DNA of 64,000 nt from Microbacterium ulmi (GCF_011759705.1 NZ_JAAOZF010000001.1:803152-867151), one strand, 5' to 3'; positions 7,644-15,740 are shown, numbered from the stretch's first letter. The notes: generated from the sequence alone by a model not told the origin. Numbers and translations: made by a program.

Positions 7644-8506
7644 GCGGGATGTTCATCACGGTCGCCCCCACCGGGGCGGAGTCCACGAAGAGTCAGAATC
7701 CCGGCATCCCGCTCCAACCGGCGGAGATCGTCGCGCAGGCGATCGAGTGCGAGGCGGCGGGCGCCGGCCTCATCCACATCCATGCGCGCGATCGCGACGG
7801 GCTCTCGACGCTGAACCGCGGCATCCTCCAGGAGATCGTCGACGGCGTCTCGTCGCAGACGGACCTCGTCGTGCAGCTCTCCACGGGGGGCAGCGTCGAC
7901 GACGACTTCGAGAGCCGTCTGAGAGTCCTGGACCTCGGCCCCGAGTCGTGCTCGCTCACATGCGGCACCGTCAACTTCGGGACGCAGGTCTTCCACAACC
8001 CACTCCCGTTCGTCGAGGAGCTGTACCTCGAGACGATCTCGCGAGGCATCGTGCCCGAGTTCGAGTGCTTCGACCTGGGTCACATCGCGACGCTCCATCG
8101 GCTCCTCGACACGCACGGAGAGCCCGCGACAGGGGTCGTCCACTGCAACCTCGTCCTGGGGGTGCCGGGCGGGATGCCGGGCGACCTGCCGACGTTGGTC
8201 GCCGCGCGGGCCGCCCTCCCCCGCGGGGCCTCGTGGTCGGCGACGGGGATCGGGCGAGCGCACCTTCCCGTGCTGCTCGGCGCGCTTGCGATGGGCGGCA
8301 GCCTGCGCGTAGGCATGGAGGACGTGCTGCGGTACTCGCCGACGGAGCTCGTGCGGGACAATGCGCAGCTCGTGGAGCGCGCCGCGCGGCTGGCCGCCGA
8401 CGCGCAGCTCCGGCCGCTCTCCGGCGAGGGCGTGCGACAGAAGCTCGGACTCGCGCCGCTCGTGGGCGAGGCGGAGCCGATCGCGGATCGGGCCGCCGTG
8501 CGCTGA
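7640..8506 (+). CDS. kce: 3-keto-5-aminohexanoate cleavage enzyme (BKACE family)
   Basis: 288-residue beta-keto-acid cleavage enzyme (BKACE/DUF849). Kce condenses 5-amino-3-oxohexanoate with acetyl-CoA to give 3-aminobutyryl-CoA and acetoacetate (EC 2.3.1.247). Zinc ligands are visible: His46 and His48 in LIHIHARD, and a Glu in the RVGMEDVL motif near residue 230. Further family segments are TVAPTGAE near the N-terminus and EFECFDLGH. BKACE proteins differ in substrate, so the specific assignment rests on the kdd-kal-kce order. It is the last gene of the operon; a hairpin follows. Confidence 0.9.
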   Translation: MSGMFITVAPTGAESTKSQNPGIPLQPAEIVAQAIECEAAGAGLIHIHARDRDGLSTLNRGILQEIVDGVSSQTDLVVQLSTGGSVDDDFESRLRVLDLGPESCSLTCGTVNFGTQVFHNPLPFVEELYLETISRGIVPEFECFDLGHIATLHRLLDTHGEPATGVVHCNLVLGVPGGMPGDLPTLVAARAALPRGASWSATGIGRAHLPVLLGALAMGGSLRVGMEDVLRYSPTELVRDNAQLVERAARLAADAQLRPLSGEGVRQKLGLAPLVGEAEPIADRAAVR

Positions 8507-8529
8507 GCCTCCACGCGCGGGCCTGGGCG

Positions 8530-8562
8530 GCCGCACGTGGTCGGCTCAGCCGTGGGTGCGGC
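8530..8562. terminator. Bidirectional hairpin between kce and the aldo/keto reductase gene
   Basis: Arms GCCGCAC (8530-8536) and GTGCGGC (8556-8562) enclose an inner GGCT-c-AGCC stem. It fills the gap between convergent genes. Confidence 0.45.
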
Positions 8563-9543
8563 TCAGCGGTCGACCCCCGCCGGTGCGTCGATGCCGTCTC
8601 GCGAGCCGACGATCTCGTCCTCGGGGAGGGCTTCGGCCAGGTGACGCAGGTCGTCGTCGGAGAGCACGAGCTCGGCGGCTGCGGCGTTCTCGTCGAGACG
8701 CGCGCGATGCCGCGTGCCCGGGATCGGCACCACGCCCTGGGAGAGGATCCACGCGAGAGCGACCTGCGCCACCGTCGCACCGCGCTGCCGGGCGATGAGC
8801 TCGACGCGCTCGACGAGCCTCCTGTTCGCCTCGAACGCGTCGGGCTGGAAGCGCGGCAGCCCGCGACGGGCGTCGTCGGGCGCGAGCTCGTCGAGCGAGC
8901 GGATTCTCTCGGTGAGCACGCCGCGCCCGAGCGGCGAGAACGCCACGACGCCGATGCCGAGCTCGTCGGCGGTGGCCTTCTCCGCGTTCGAGAGCAGGTC
9001 GCGCGCGAACAGCGAGAACTCCGACTGGACGGCGGCGATCGGATGCACCGCCTGCGCGCGCCGAAGAGTGGGAGCGGATGCCTCGGACAGGCCGATGTGG
9101 CGCACCTTGCCCTCGCGCACGAGGTCGGCGAGGCCTCCGACGCTGTCCTCGATCGGCACGGCCGGGTCGACCCTGTGCAGGTAGTACAGGTCGATGACGT
9201 CCATGCCGAGATGGCGGAGCGACCGCTCGGCTGCGCGCCGGAGGTACTCGGGCGTGCCGTTGCGTCCGCGGATCGTGCCGTCGTCGTCCATCTCGGCCGA
9301 TGCCTTCGTCGCGATCACGAACTCGTCTCGGCGATGCCCGATCGCGCGGCCGATGAGCCTCTCGTTCTCGAACGGGCCGTAGGCCTCGGCCGTGTCGATG
9401 AACGTCACGCCGATGTCGAGCGCATGCTGGAGCGTCGCGATCGCCTCGGTCTCGTCGGTCGGGCCGTAGTAGGCGCTCATGCCCATGGCCCCGAGGCCGA
9501 TCGCCGAGACGTCGAGTCCGTCGCCGAGGGCTGTGCTTCTCAT
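8563..9543 (-). CDS. Aldo/keto reductase (AKR13-like)
   Basis: 326-residue NADPH-dependent aldo/keto reductase with a TIM barrel. The first strand reads LDVSAIGLGAMGMSAYYG. The catalytic Asp-Tyr pair is in FIDTAEAYG, the Lys in VIATKAS and the His in DLYYLHRVDP. The cofactor segment near the C-terminus is IPIPGTRHRARLDEN-like (WILSQGVVPIPGTR). It reduces aldehydes or ketones in the cytosol; the substrate is unknown. It lies downstream of three alpha/beta hydrolase genes on the same strand and may be read from the ECF-type promoter at 12.58 kb, though gaps of 130-160 bases and a hairpin at 10.7 kb could separate them. Confidence 0.92.
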   Translation of the reverse strand: MRSTALGDGLDVSAIGLGAMGMSAYYGPTDETEAIATLQHALDIGVTFIDTAEAYGPFENERLIGRAIGHRRDEFVIATKASAEMDDDGTIRGRNGTPEYLRRAAERSLRHLGMDVIDLYYLHRVDPAVPIEDSVGGLADLVREGKVRHIGLSEASAPTLRRAQAVHPIAAVQSEFSLFARDLLSNAEKATADELGIGVVAFSPLGRGVLTERIRSLDELAPDDARRGLPRFQPDAFEANRRLVERVELIARQRGATVAQVALAWILSQGVVPIPGTRHRARLDENAAAAELVLSDDDLRHLAEALPEDEIVGSRDGIDAPAGVDR

Positions 9544-9673
9544 GTTCTTCTCCGTTCCAGGTCGTCCGCGGTGTGATGTCGTGTCGCAGCGTGAGGTCGT
9601 CTCACGGTGTTCGAGTGCTGCTTCGCCGTCCTCGCGGCCTCCCCGCGCCGCTCAGGGGCGGCGTCCGCGCCGC

Positions 9674-10603
9674 TCACGGGGTCCCCGCGCCGTCGCCCGG
9701 GGGCTCGGCGATGTCGAGGATCGCCTCGGCGAACGCGTGGGGAGCCTCCGCAGGGAGGTGATGACCCGCATGCACGACCTGCCGGTGCTCGCGGTACCCC
9801 GTGAACAGGCGGGCGTGCTGGGAGCCGTCGGTCGCGGGGAAGTTGCCGTCGGCCGTGCCGTCGAGCGTGATCGTCGGGACGACGATGGCGGGCTGATCGG
9901 CGAGGCGCCGCTCGAGCTGCTCGTACCGTGGCGAACCGGGCGAGAGGCCCAGGCGGTGGCGGTAGGAGTGAATGACGATGTCGACGTAGTCGGGGTTGTC
10001 GAACGCGGCTGCGGCGCGCTCGAGCTCGGCATCCGTGAACCGCCACTCGGGCGAGTTGCGCCGCCAGATCACGTCCGCGATGCCGCGGCGGTCCAGCTCG
10101 AGGCCACGTCGGCCCCGCTCCGTCGCGAAGTACCAGAAGTACCAGAAGCCCGCTTCGAGATCCGGCCGCAGCGGAGTGGCGGATGCCGCGATGTCCTGGA
10201 TGAGGTATCCGTTCACCGACACGAGCCCCGCCACCCGCTCGGGCCACAGCGCCGCGACGACGCACGCGGCACGCCCGCCCCAGTCGTATCCGGCGAGGAT
10301 CGGCTGGTCGAGCCCGAGCGCGTCGAGGAGGGCGAGCAGGTCGGCGCCGAGGGCCGCCTGCTGGCCCGAGCGCTCGGCGCCGTCGTCGAGGAACCGCGTC
10401 GCGCCGTGTCCCCGCAGATGCGGGACCACGACGCGGAAGCCCGCGTCGACGAGCAGCGGGACGACGTCTGCGTAGCTGTGCACGTCGTACGGGAAGCCGT
10501 GCAGCAGCACGACCGGCTCCGCGTGCGGATCGCCTTCGTCGACGTAGGCGACGCGCAGCTCGCCCGCCTCGACGTCCTTCGTGACGAAGCTCCAGGGGTT
10601 CAT
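9674..10603 (-). CDS. Alpha/beta hydrolase (epoxide-hydrolase-like)
   Basis: 309-residue alpha/beta hydrolase. The oxyanion-hole motif is VVLLHGFPYD, the nucleophile elbow GYDWGGRAA (Asp as nucleophile, as in epoxide hydrolases and haloalkane dehalogenases) and the C-terminal His is in VVHAGHHLPAEAPHAF. An Asp nucleophile in GYDWGG, followed by ACVVAALWPERV, points to a soluble epoxide hydrolase. The start (MNPWSFVTKD) is where homology begins; the frame is open upstream. Gene order suggests oxidative-stress or xenobiotic detoxification together with the aldo/keto reductase. Confidence 0.9.
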   Translation of the reverse strand: MNPWSFVTKDVEAGELRVAYVDEGDPHAEPVVLLHGFPYDVHSYADVVPLLVDAGFRVVVPHLRGHGATRFLDDGAERSGQQAALGADLLALLDALGLDQPILAGYDWGGRAACVVAALWPERVAGLVSVNGYLIQDIAASATPLRPDLEAGFWYFWYFATERGRRGLELDRRGIADVIWRRNSPEWRFTDAELERAAAAFDNPDYVDIVIHSYRHRLGLSPGSPRYEQLERRLADQPAIVVPTITLDGTADGNFPATDGSQHARLFTGYREHRQVVHAGHHLPAEAPHAFAEAILDIAEPPGDGAGTP

Positions 10604-10715
10604 CGTTCCGCTCCGTTCCGCGGCGGGGCCGGGCTGCGGCCGTTGCGAGGGGGAGCGCCGCGAGTCATGATCTTCGCCATCTCCGTGCCCTTTCGTCTTC
10701 GTGGCGGTGATGGGG

Positions 10716-10750
10716 GGCGCCCAGGGCTCCGGACCCTGGCCCTGGGCGCC
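10716..10750 (-). terminator. Hairpin between two hydrolase genes
   Basis: Perfect 11-bp arms GGCGCCCAGGG (10716-10726) and CCCTGGGCGCC (10740-10750) with a 13-base loop. It lies just after the 10762-11502 gene and may end or attenuate transcription before the epoxide-hydrolase-like gene. Confidence 0.55.
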
Positions 10751-10761
10751 GCCCCGTCTTG

Positions 10762-11502
10762 TCACGCCGCCGACGCCGCGAGGCTCGCGACGTACGCCTT
10801 GCCGGCCTCCGCGATGGTCGCGGCGACGGCGTCGGGCTGCGACACCGAGATCGCGTGCGACGCTCCTGCGATCTCTCGGATGCCGCGGGATGCCGCGCGC
10901 TCCGCACCGGCGCGGTGCACCGCGACGGGGATGTTGAGGTCCTGGTCGCCGAACACGTGCCACGAGGGGATGTCCTTCCACGCGGGGCGCGAGGTCGGAA
11001 GCCCCTCGGAGAGCGCGGCCTGCGTCACGGGGCGCTGGGTCGCCGCCATGAGCCTCGCCTCGGCATCCGGCACGTCTGCGGCGAACTGGTGCGGGAACAG
11101 CTCCTGGCGGATGACGAACTCGTTGCCGCCCGTCGCGACGGGATAGGCGGCGAGCGCGTCGCCGAGCGTGCTGCCCGGCGCGCTCGTCGAGAGCTCGAAG
11201 GCGCTCTGCCCCGTCTCCGGCACGAAGGCCGCGACATAGACGAGGCCGACGACGGCGTCGTTCCGGGCCGCGGCCTCCGTGATGACGAGGCCGCCGTACG
11301 AGTGCCCGACGAGCACGACGGGGCCGCCGATCGACGCGATGACGTCGCGGACGTAGGCCGCGTCGCCGGCGAGGCTGCGCAGCGGGTTGGCGGCGGCGAC
11401 GGCGGTGACTCCGTGCTCCTGGAGACGGGCGATGACGCCGTTCCAGGACGCGGACTCGGCGAACGCGCCGTGGACGAGGACGATGGTGGGCTTGTCGGTC
11501 AT
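10762..11502 (-). CDS. Alpha/beta hydrolase (small, salicylate-esterase-like family)
   Basis: 246-residue alpha/beta hydrolase with no lid domain. The oxyanion motif is IVLVHGAFAESASW, the nucleophile elbow GHSYGG (Ser) and the catalytic His is in EIAGASHAISVSQPDAVA. This compact type is related to plant methyl-ester hydrolases and is common in actinobacteria. It is a clear paralogue of the protein at 20488-21231: both have HGAFAESASW, AATQRP and SHAxxVSQPDAVA. The natural substrate is unknown. It is followed by a hairpin. Confidence 0.9.
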   Translation of the reverse strand: MTDKPTIVLVHGAFAESASWNGVIARLQEHGVTAVAAANPLRSLAGDAAYVRDVIASIGGPVVLVGHSYGGLVITEAAARNDAVVGLVYVAAFVPETGQSAFELSTSAPGSTLGDALAAYPVATGGNEFVIRQELFPHQFAADVPDAEARLMAATQRPVTQAALSEGLPTSRPAWKDIPSWHVFGDQDLNIPVAVHRAGAERAASRGIREIAGASHAISVSQPDAVAATIAEAGKAYVASLAASAA

Positions 11503-11535
11503 GATCGGTTCCTTCTGTGTGGTGGGGGTGGGGGG

Positions 11536-12480
11536 TCAGGCGAACGCCTTGCGCAGGACGCGCACGGCCTGCTCGACCGCGGCGGTCGTCGCGGCGGAGG
11601 GGCGCAGCGGGTTGAGCATCATGAAGTCGTGGATCGTCGCGTCGTACCGGACGAGGGTCGTGGGGACTCCGGCCTGGATGAGCCTGCGTCCGTACGCCTC
11701 GCCCTCGTCGCGGAGCACGTCGTTCTCGTCGACGACGAGGAAGGTCTCGGGAAGGCCCGCGAGCTCCTCGACGGACGCGCGAAGCGGGGACGCCGTGACG
11801 CCCTTCCGCGCCTCGGGGTCGGGCAGGTAGCTGTCCCAGAACCACGCCATGGCGTCGGCTCGGAGATGGAAGCCCTCCGCGAACTCGCGGTAGCTCGCGG
11901 TGTCCTGGCCGGCGTCGGTCACGGGGTAGTAGAGCGACTGGTGGACGAAGGAGACGTCTCCGCGCCTGGTCGCGAGGATCGCGAGGACCGCTGCCATGTT
12001 GCCGCCGACCGAGTCACCCGCGACGGCGAGGCGCGCGGCATCCAGCCCCTTCGCAGCGCCCTCCCGCGTGATCCAGCGCGCCGTCGCGTACCCCTGCTCG
12101 ATGGCGACGGGATGCCGCGCCTCGGGCGAGCGGTCGTACTCGACGAAGACGACGGCGGCGTCCGCCCCCGTCGCGAGCTCGCGCACGAGCCGGTCGTGCG
12201 TGCCGGCGTTGCCGAGGACCCAGCCGCCGCCGTGCATGTACAGCACGACGGGCAGCGGTCCGGCGCTTCCCGCGGGCGTGACGATGCGGACGCGGACGTC
12301 GCCCGTCTCGGCGGGAACGGTGATCCACTCCTCGTCGACGTCGGGCTGGTCGACGGGGGCGGCCTGGACGGAGTCGAGGAGCGCGCGTGCGCCCTCGACG
12401 CCGAGATCGGCGAGGAACGGGGGCGTCGAGGTCGCGTCGGCGAACGCCTGCGCCTCGGGCTGCAGGATGTGGTCGGGCAT
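11536..12480 (-). CDS. Alpha/beta hydrolase, hormone-sensitive-lipase family esterase
   Basis: 314-residue esterase of family IV (HSL). It has the HGGGW oxyanion motif (VVLYMHGGGWVLG), the nucleophile elbow GDSVGGN, Asp in FLVVDENDVLRDEG and His in ATIHDFMML. It is first in the leftward hydrolase series. About 80 bases upstream of the ATG lies TGTCACA-N16-GGTC, which resembles the ECF41 promoter, so it is probably transcribed by one of the ECF41 factors encoded divergently next door. HSL-family enzymes cleave short-chain acyl esters. Confidence 0.92.
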   Translation of the reverse strand: MPDHILQPEAQAFADATSTPPFLADLGVEGARALLDSVQAAPVDQPDVDEEWITVPAETGDVRVRIVTPAGSAGPLPVVLYMHGGGWVLGNAGTHDRLVRELATGADAAVVFVEYDRSPEARHPVAIEQGYATARWITREGAAKGLDAARLAVAGDSVGGNMAAVLAILATRRGDVSFVHQSLYYPVTDAGQDTASYREFAEGFHLRADAMAWFWDSYLPDPEARKGVTASPLRASVEELAGLPETFLVVDENDVLRDEGEAYGRRLIQAGVPTTLVRYDATIHDFMMLNPLRPSAATTAAVEQAVRVLRKAFA

Positions 12481-12558
12481 GTCGGATCCTTCCGGGATGG
12501 GTGAACGGTGTGCGGTCCGGTTCGGGAGCCGGCGTCAGGAGCCGGTCATGCCAAGGAA

Positions 12559-12585
12559 GACCGGACACGACGCTCTCGTGTGACA
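12559..12585 (-). promoter_or_regulatory. Putative ECF41 promoter of the hydrolase cluster
   Basis: Read leftward: TGTCACA (12585-12579), 16 bases, GGTC (12562-12559). The same element with the same spacing lies upstream of the second ECF41 gene and the SDR gene. As I recall, the ECF41 signature is TGTCACA and CGTC. Confidence 0.6.
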
Positions 12586-12721
12586 GTCGCCGCGGCGTCG
12601 GGATAAACAACGCTTCCTATTTCCTCGTGTTCGATGTATCTTCATGTCCGGGAGAGGACCGCAGGCCGATCACGTCGCGGCGGGTCGGCACGATCGGCGC
12701 AGCGCGCCCAGTGGAGCTGAC

Positions 12722-13666
12722 ATGAATCCGCACCCCGACAGCATCCGACTCGAGGACGACGCGACCGTCGTGTTCGAGGCATCCCGTCGCAGACTCTTCG
12801 GGATCGCCTACCGGATCCTGGGCAATGCCTCCGACGCGGAGGACGTCGTCCAGGAGACGTGGGTGAGGTGGCAGCTGTGCGAACGCGCGGCCGTGCGCGA
12901 GCCGTCGGCGTTCCTCGCCACGGCCGCGACCCGCATCGCCATCAACGTCCTCGCGAGTGCGCGCCACCGCCGCGAGACCTACATCGGCCCGTGGCTGCCG
13001 AGCCCCGTCGACACGAGCGCGGATCCCACCCTCGGCGCCGAGCGCGCCGAGGCGCTGGATCTCGCGACGCTCCTCCTCATGGAGCGGCTCACGCCGGCCG
13101 AACGCGCGGCGTACGTCCTGCGCGAGGCGTTCGACTACCCGTACGAGCGGATCGCCGACATCCTCGAGTCGACGACGGCGGCCGTCCGCCAGCTCGTGAG
13201 CCGCGCGCGCAAGCATCTCGCCAACAGCGCGCCCCGCGCAGCCGACCGCACGGCGCACCGCGCGTTCTTCCGCGCGTTCCTCGACGCCGCGCGCACGGGC
13301 GACCTGGCGGCGCTCGAGGGGCTCCTCGCCGCCGACGCCGTGAGCTATACGGACGGCGGAGGGGTCGTGCGCCGCACGGCGCGGCGTCCGATCCGCGGGC
13401 GCGAGACGATCGTGCGGTTCCTCTCCGGCGTCTCGCAGTGGTTCTGGGACGACATCGCGGTCGAGCACATCGAGGCGAACGGACGAGCCGCCGTGCTGCT
13501 CCTTCGGCACGGCATCCCCTTCGCGCTTCTCACCGTCACGGTGCGGTCCCTCGCGATCAGCCAGATCCTGTGGGTCATGAACCCCGCGAAGCTCGCCTCG
13601 ATCGCGCCCGCGGCGGTGCAGGCGCCCGATGCGCCACGGCGGCGGCAGCTGGTCGCGCAGGCGTGA
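12722..13666 (+). CDS. ECF41-family sigma factor (SigJ-like), copy 1
   Basis: 314-residue ECF sigma factor. Region 2 begins near residue 21 (RRRLFGIAYRILGNASDAEDVVQETW) and region 4 near residue 115 (ERLTPAERAAYVLREAFDYPYERIADIL). It carries the C-terminal SnoaL-like extension of group ECF41 in place of a separate anti-sigma factor, with TDGGGV near residue 210 and NPAKL near 287. ECF41 activity is controlled by this fused domain. The start has TGGAG 5 bases upstream. It is divergent from the hydrolase cluster, a likely target. It is highly similar to the sigma factor at 14327. Confidence 0.93.
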   Translation: MNPHPDSIRLEDDATVVFEASRRRLFGIAYRILGNASDAEDVVQETWVRWQLCERAAVREPSAFLATAATRIAINVLASARHRRETYIGPWLPSPVDTSADPTLGAERAEALDLATLLLMERLTPAERAAYVLREAFDYPYERIADILESTTAAVRQLVSRARKHLANSAPRAADRTAHRAFFRAFLDAARTGDLAALEGLLAADAVSYTDGGGVVRRTARRPIRGRETIVRFLSGVSQWFWDDIAVEHIEANGRAAVLLLRHGIPFALLTVTVRSLAISQILWVMNPAKLASIAPAAVQAPDAPRRRQLVAQA

Positions 13667-13667
13667 G

Positions 13668-13697
13668 CGCGGACCTTCGTACGGCGGGCGGTCCGCG
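13668..13697 (+). terminator. Hairpin after ECF41 copy 1
   Basis: Arms CGCGGACC (13668-13675) and GGTCCGCG (13690-13697), exact complements, just after the stop codon. Confidence 0.5.
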
Positions 13698-13769
13698 GCC
13701 GAGTCGCGTCGCGCCGATCACTCGTGTGCGATTGGATCGATCACGAGCGAATGGTGCTAGCGTCGGAGC

Positions 13770-14222
13770 GTGAACGAGACGCCGGCATCCGCGCCCGTCG
13801 TGGCCCTCGACGACATGGTGTGCTTCAACCTGCACGCCGCCTTCCGCGCCGTGACGGCCGTGTACCGGCCGCTCCTCGAGCCGCTGGGCGTCTCGTATCC
13901 GCAGTACCTCGTCCTCGCGATGCTGTGGGAGCACGGCGACCTGCCGGTCGGCGAGCTCGTCTCGCGGCTCCAGTCCGACTACGGCACGATCACGCCGCTC
14001 GTCAAGCGCATGGAGACGCAGGGCCTCGTCGTGCGCACGCGCAACCCGAGAGACGAACGCTCCGTCACGGTCTCGCTCACACCCGACGCGGACGCCCTCC
14101 GCGTGCACGCGCCCCGCATCTACCAGGTCATCACCGAGACCTTCGGGTTCACCCCGGATCGAGCGGATGCCGCGCTCGAGGTGCTGCGGTCGATCTCGGC
14201 CCGCGCATCCCGGGCGTCCTGA
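13770..14222 (+). CDS. OhrR-like MarR-family redox-sensing repressor
   Basis: 150-residue MarR protein closely resembling the organic-hydroperoxide sensor OhrR. The reactive cysteine is Cys18 in VCFNLHAAFR, and the core reads YPQYLVLAMLWEHGDLPVGEL, GTITPLVKRMETQGL and RDERSVTVSLT. The chosen GTG at 13770 has no ribosome site, but TAGCGT lies exactly 6 bases upstream, so the mRNA is probably leaderless. No ohr gene is beside it. I infer control of a neighbouring gene (itself or the ECF41 genes) by peroxide; the target is not visible. Confidence 0.9.
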   Translation: MNETPASAPVVALDDMVCFNLHAAFRAVTAVYRPLLEPLGVSYPQYLVLAMLWEHGDLPVGELVSRLQSDYGTITPLVKRMETQGLVVRTRNPRDERSVTVSLTPDADALRVHAPRIYQVITETFGFTPDRADAALEVLRSISARASRAS

Positions 14223-14235
14223 GTCCGCCGCTCCA

Positions 14236-14262
14236 CGTCACAGATCGCACGGCTGCGCGGTC
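14236..14262 (+). promoter_or_regulatory. Putative ECF41 promoter of the second sigma factor gene
   Basis: CGTCACA (14236-14242), 16 bases, GGTC (14259-14262), 64 bases before the ATG at 14327. It suggests autoregulation of this sigma factor or control by copy 1. Confidence 0.55.
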
Positions 14263-14326
14263 TGTTCTGTGAAGGCGCACTGCGCTCACCGCGCGGTGTG
14301 CTCCTGCGAGAGTGGAGGCGTGACCC

Positions 14327-15226
14327 ATGACGATGCCGGCAGCAACAGCACAGTCGGGGCTCGAATGGGCGAGCGACGCCTTCCAGCAGTCCCGACGGCG
14401 GCTCTTCGGCATCGCCTATCGCATGCTCGGCACCGTCGCAGACGCGGAAGACGTCCTCCAGGACGTCTGGATCCGATGGCAGACCGCGCGTCCCGACGAC
14501 GTGCACGAGCCGGAGGCGTTCCTCGCGACCGTCACGACGCGCCTGTCGATCAACGCGCTGCAGTCCGCCCGAGTGCGGCGCGAGACCTACATCGGGCCGT
14601 GGCTTCCCGAGCCCGTCAACACGCAGGACGATCCCTCCCTCGGCGCTGAGCGGGGCGAAGCCCTGCAGTACGCCGTCCTGCTCCTGCTGGAGAGGCTGAC
14701 GCCGACCGAGCGCGCCGCGTACGTCCTGCGTGAGGCGTTCGACTATCCGTACGAGCGCATCGCCGGCATCCTGCGGACCACCCCTGCCGCCGCGCGACAG
14801 CTCGTGAGCCGCGCGCGCAGGCACCTCGCATCCGAGCGGCGAGCGGAGGCGCCGCCGGCCGAGCAGCGCCGGCTCCTCGATGCCTTCCTCGCGGCCGCCC
14901 AGCGCGGCGACGTCGCACAGCTCGAAGAGCTGTTCGCGTCGCACGTCGTGAGCCTCACCGACGGCAACGGCGTCGCGAAGGCGGCACGCATCCCGGTCGT
15001 CGGCCTCGAGCGTGTCGCGACGTTCGTCGCCGCGTTCTCCTCGCACTTCTGGACCGGCAAGGCGATCGGCTGGACCGAGGTCAACGGACAGCCCGCCGTG
15101 ACGCTCTCCGAGGGCGCGGCCGTGACGACGGTGCTCACGCTGACGTCGTCCGCCCAGAGCATCACGCGCCTGCTGTGGATCATGAGCCCCGACAAGCTCG
15201 GGCACGCGTCGATTGCGGGAGCATGA
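14327..15226 (+). CDS. ECF41-family sigma factor (SigJ-like), copy 2
   Basis: 299-residue ECF41 sigma factor with region 2 (RRRLFGIAYRMLGTVADAEDVLQDVW), region 4 (ERLTPTERAAYVLREAFDYPYERIAGIL) and a SnoaL-like C-terminal domain. The two regulatory motifs differ from copy 1: TDGNGV for TDGGGV, and SPDKL for NPAKL. Ribosome site GGAGG lies 8 bases before the ATG. The stop overlaps the start of a gene for a detached SnoaL-like domain. An ECF41-type promoter lies upstream. Two ECF41 paralogues 1.6 kb apart, with a thiol regulator between them, suggest a stress circuit. Confidence 0.93.
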   Translation: MTMPAATAQSGLEWASDAFQQSRRRLFGIAYRMLGTVADAEDVLQDVWIRWQTARPDDVHEPEAFLATVTTRLSINALQSARVRRETYIGPWLPEPVNTQDDPSLGAERGEALQYAVLLLLERLTPTERAAYVLREAFDYPYERIAGILRTTPAAARQLVSRARRHLASERRAEAPPAEQRRLLDAFLAAAQRGDVAQLEELFASHVVSLTDGNGVAKAARIPVVGLERVATFVAAFSSHFWTGKAIGWTEVNGQPAVTLSEGAAVTTVLTLTSSAQSITRLLWIMSPDKLGHASIAGA

Positions 15227-15645
15227 CATCGTGGCGCCCGTTCGAGTGGCTGCGGCGATTCGGCGCACACGCCGCCTCCTCGGCATCGCGGGATCGTCGC
15301 GTCGTCGAGGCGCTCGTCGACGCGTGGGGCAAAGCGGATGCCGCCTTCCCGGCGGAGCTCCTCCGTCCTGACGTCGTCCTCGCCGTCGACAGCGGAGGCG
15401 CCTCGCCGGTCGCACCCGCGACGGTGCACGGCGCCGAGGCCGCTGCACAAGAGCTCCGCGACCTGCGCGACGCGTTCCCCCGGGCGACCCTCGCGACGCG
15501 CGAGGTCAACGGCGCCCCTGGAGTCGTCCTCCGTGCCGACGGGCGGGTCGTGGGGGTCGTCGCGGTCTCGGTGCGGGGGTCGGCCATCGAGGGGATGTGG
15601 GCCGTCGTCAACCCCGTGAAGCTCGAGCACTGGAACCGCGGCTGA
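15223..15645 (+). CDS. Free-standing ECF41 C-terminal (SnoaL-like) domain protein
   Basis: 140-residue protein with no sigma regions. It matches the C-terminal part of ECF41 factors: a helical start (RVVEALVDAWGKADAAFPAEL), VDSGGA at residues 55-60 in the place of DGGGK, and NPVKL at 130-134 in the place of NPDKL, followed by EHWNR. The ATG overlaps the stop of ECF41 copy 2 (ATGA), so the two are co-translated. I infer a trans-acting partner or decoy that modulates the sigma factor. Alternatively it is a small NTF2-fold enzyme or ligand-binding protein. The homology is read by eye. Confidence 0.75.
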   Translation: MTSWRPFEWLRRFGAHAASSASRDRRVVEALVDAWGKADAAFPAELLRPDVVLAVDSGGASPVAPATVHGAEAAAQELRDLRDAFPRATLATREVNGAPGVVLRADGRVVGVVAVSVRGSAIEGMWAVVNPVKLEHWNRG

Positions 15646-15662
15646 CCCGCCTCCCGTGCGGA

Positions 15663-15689
15663 TGTCACATCCGACGCCGCGTCCCTGTC
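15663..15689 (+). promoter_or_regulatory. Putative ECF41 promoter of the SDR gene
   Basis: TGTCACA (15663-15669), 16 bases, TGTC (15686-15689), 52 bases before the ATG at 15741. Spacing is identical to the other two sites. Confidence 0.55.
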
Positions 15690-15740
15690 ATACCTGGTGG
15701 GCGTCGGAACCGACGTCGCTGGATCGAGAAGGGCAAGGAC

